DNA from: Hymenobacter piscis
GTDB taxonomy: Bacteria > Bacteroidota > Bacteroidia > Cytophagales > Hymenobacteraceae
Length of the DNA stretch: 52,548 bases
Assembly (NCBI RefSeq): GCF_018760735.1
Contig: NZ_JAHHZN010000027.1
Location: 1 to 52,548 of the forward strand
Reading direction: 5' to 3'
Translations under genes and position numbers: made by a program
Shown: positions 51,880 to 52,548 of the stretch, piece after piece
How positions within the stretch are numbered: position 1 is the stretch's first letter
Layout: each line of letters begins with the position of its first letter
Notes under the pieces: generated by a model
Seen by the model: the letters and a program-made list of their open reading frames with translations, nothing else
The model's database searches: none
What the model was told of the DNA's origin: nothing

Positions 51880-52299
51880 TCATAAATGGTGCCGGGAATT
51901 TTCGGGCTGTCCCTGGGCCGCGCGCAGCGCCAGCGCCTCTCCGGCCAGACTCAGGCCCTGATACCGCACATTTTTGTGGTAATGCACGCGCAGCAGGCCC
52001 GCCCGAACCAGCCCGTCGACCACGCGCTGGGCGGCCTGGGCCGTGATGCCGGCGGCCTCGGCCAGGGCCGCGTTGGGAAGCTCCGGAACGGCCATGAGCG
52101 CGTACACAAAATGCGCCAAAGTACGGCGGCGGCGCGGGTCGCGGGTGCGCAGCTGCTCGCCCAGCACCCGGCCCAGTCGCTCCCGGATGGCCTCGGGAGT
52201 CATGAGCACCACTGCCGGCTCCTCGCGCTGCCGGATGCGCTGGGTGAGCAGGTCTACTACCGAGGACGGGGGCAAGGCAGGTACCGTAGGGTCTGTCAT
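51880..52299 (-). CDS. Winged-helix DNA-binding protein (putative regulator)
   Basis: A 139-residue protein. The C-terminal part LAHFVYALMAVPELPNAALAEAAGITAQAAQRVVDGLVRAGLLRVHYHKNVRYQGLSLAGEAL has the helix-turn-helix and wing of MarR/ArsR-like regulators, seen here in pieces. The N-terminal 60 residues (LTQRIRQREEPAVVLMTPEAIRERLGRVLGEQL) are helical and may form a dimer. It lies 45 bases upstream of the protease gene on the same strand and could control it. The ATG at MTDPTVP is chosen over one 13 codons upstream. Confidence 0.72.
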   Translation of the reverse strand: MTDPTVPALPPSSVVDLLTQRIRQREEPAVVLMTPEAIRERLGRVLGEQLRTRDPRRRRTLAHFVYALMAVPELPNAALAEAAGITAQAAQRVVDGLVRAGLLRVHYHKNVRYQGLSLAGEALALRAAQGQPENSRHHL

Positions 52300-52453
52300 G
52301 CGTGAAAAAAGCCAGAGGGATGGAACGGGCGCCGGCACTACCGGCCAAAAAACGGGCTGAGCCGGCAGAAAAGGCGGGTAAACTGCTGTGAAAAAAAAGA
52401 TAATCAGAGTGTAAGCCGGGGCTACTCTACCCTACTAAATTTTGAGGGCTAAA

Positions 52454-52507
52454 ACGGGGCGGTCGACCTTTGGGGTTCCTACACCATCCAAATCCGTTCC
52501 GCCCCGT
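52454..52507. promoter_or_regulatory. Inverted repeat overlapping a possible start codon
   Basis: ACGGGGCGG (52454-52462) is the exact complement of CCGCCCCGT (52499-52507), whose end overlaps a GTG at 52506. A TTTG (52441-52444), 20 bases, GACCTTTG (52465-52472) pair could be a promoter. It may be the end of an insertion element. Confidence 0.35.
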
Positions 52508-52548
52508 GAAGCAACGCCTCAAAGCCAAACTTACGACCCTTTTGCAAC
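52506..52548 (+). CDS. Possible start of a gene cut by the window edge
   Basis: GTG followed by K-Q-R-L-K-A-K-L-T-T-L-L-Q and then the end of the window. The basic helical start is compatible with a transposase or any soluble protein. The preceding 200 bases (52300-52505) have no other gene. Confidence 0.3.
   Translation, partial: MKQRLKAKLTTLLQ

Overview
The window is a 52.5 kb, GC-rich (roughly 60-65 % by eye) chromosomal segment of a Bacteroidota bacterium, most likely Hymenobacter or a close relative in the Cytophagales. The reasons are a secreted protein with a type IX secretion (Por) C-terminal sorting domain, promoters of the Bacteroidota form TTTG-N18..21-TAnnTTTG, start codons without Shine-Dalgarno sequences, and family content typical of the phylum (WbqC-like, S1/P1-like, MltG, YitT, RND pumps, CPPxC small proteins). 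No rRNA, CRISPR array or prophage is visible. A transposase start at the left edge, followed by about 0.7 kb of AT-rich DNA with one decayed small gene, is the only clear sign of mobile DNA.

Layout. 1-0.85 kb: transposase fragment and AT-rich island. 0.85-13.3 kb: housekeeping genes (clpC, WbqC-like, secreted protein + lipid A acyltransferase-like, YrdC/YciO, T9SS cargo, mltG, thioesterase, BrkB/YihY), two tandem tRNA-Ser genes (CGA and TGA), a small unknown and a PAS-only protein. 13.4-19.9 kb: a minus-strand heavy-metal efflux operon in the order His-rich exported protein, CzcA/CusA pump, TolC-type channel, adaptor lipoprotein. 20.2 kb: zinc phospholipase C-like protein. 21.5-27.3 kb: a second, HAE1-type RND operon (adaptor, pump, TolC). 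27.7 kb: an alkyltransferase-like protein lacking the reactive cysteine. 28.2-31.8 kb: a minus-strand cluster with two copies of an unrecognised cassette (small soluble protein ending in CPPxC...PLxS plus a seven-helix membrane protein), then a histidine kinase without a sensor domain and a receiver-only response regulator. 31.9-33.6 kb: xseB-xseA. 33.8-52.3 kb: M13 peptidase, cyclophilin, S1/P1-like protein, amidohydrolase, ACBP, CDGSH protein, GNAT, deoxynucleoside kinase, DUF2461, DUF547, MOSC, YitT, subtilase and a winged-helix protein.

The main candidate for an undescribed system is the 28.2-31.8 kb cluster. The two membrane proteins carry KI(W/F)HNN and a following His at exactly the same residue numbers (60-65 and 70). 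The two small proteins share WTxNYR, GCVGxRxYxGI, VGxDxxxxDI and the terminal Cys-Pro motif. The kinase next door has one membrane helix and no sensor, so the seven-helix proteins could be its inputs.

A second theme is intergenic. Many gaps hold degenerate tandem repeats with a 7-, 8- or 9-bp period, different in sequence at each site, often arranged as facing inverted arms and often starting at or overlapping a stop codon. The purest is 17.7 perfect copies of a heptamer at 43017-43140. A separate 132-133 bp palindromic element occurs twice in the same orientation, flanking the YitT gene.
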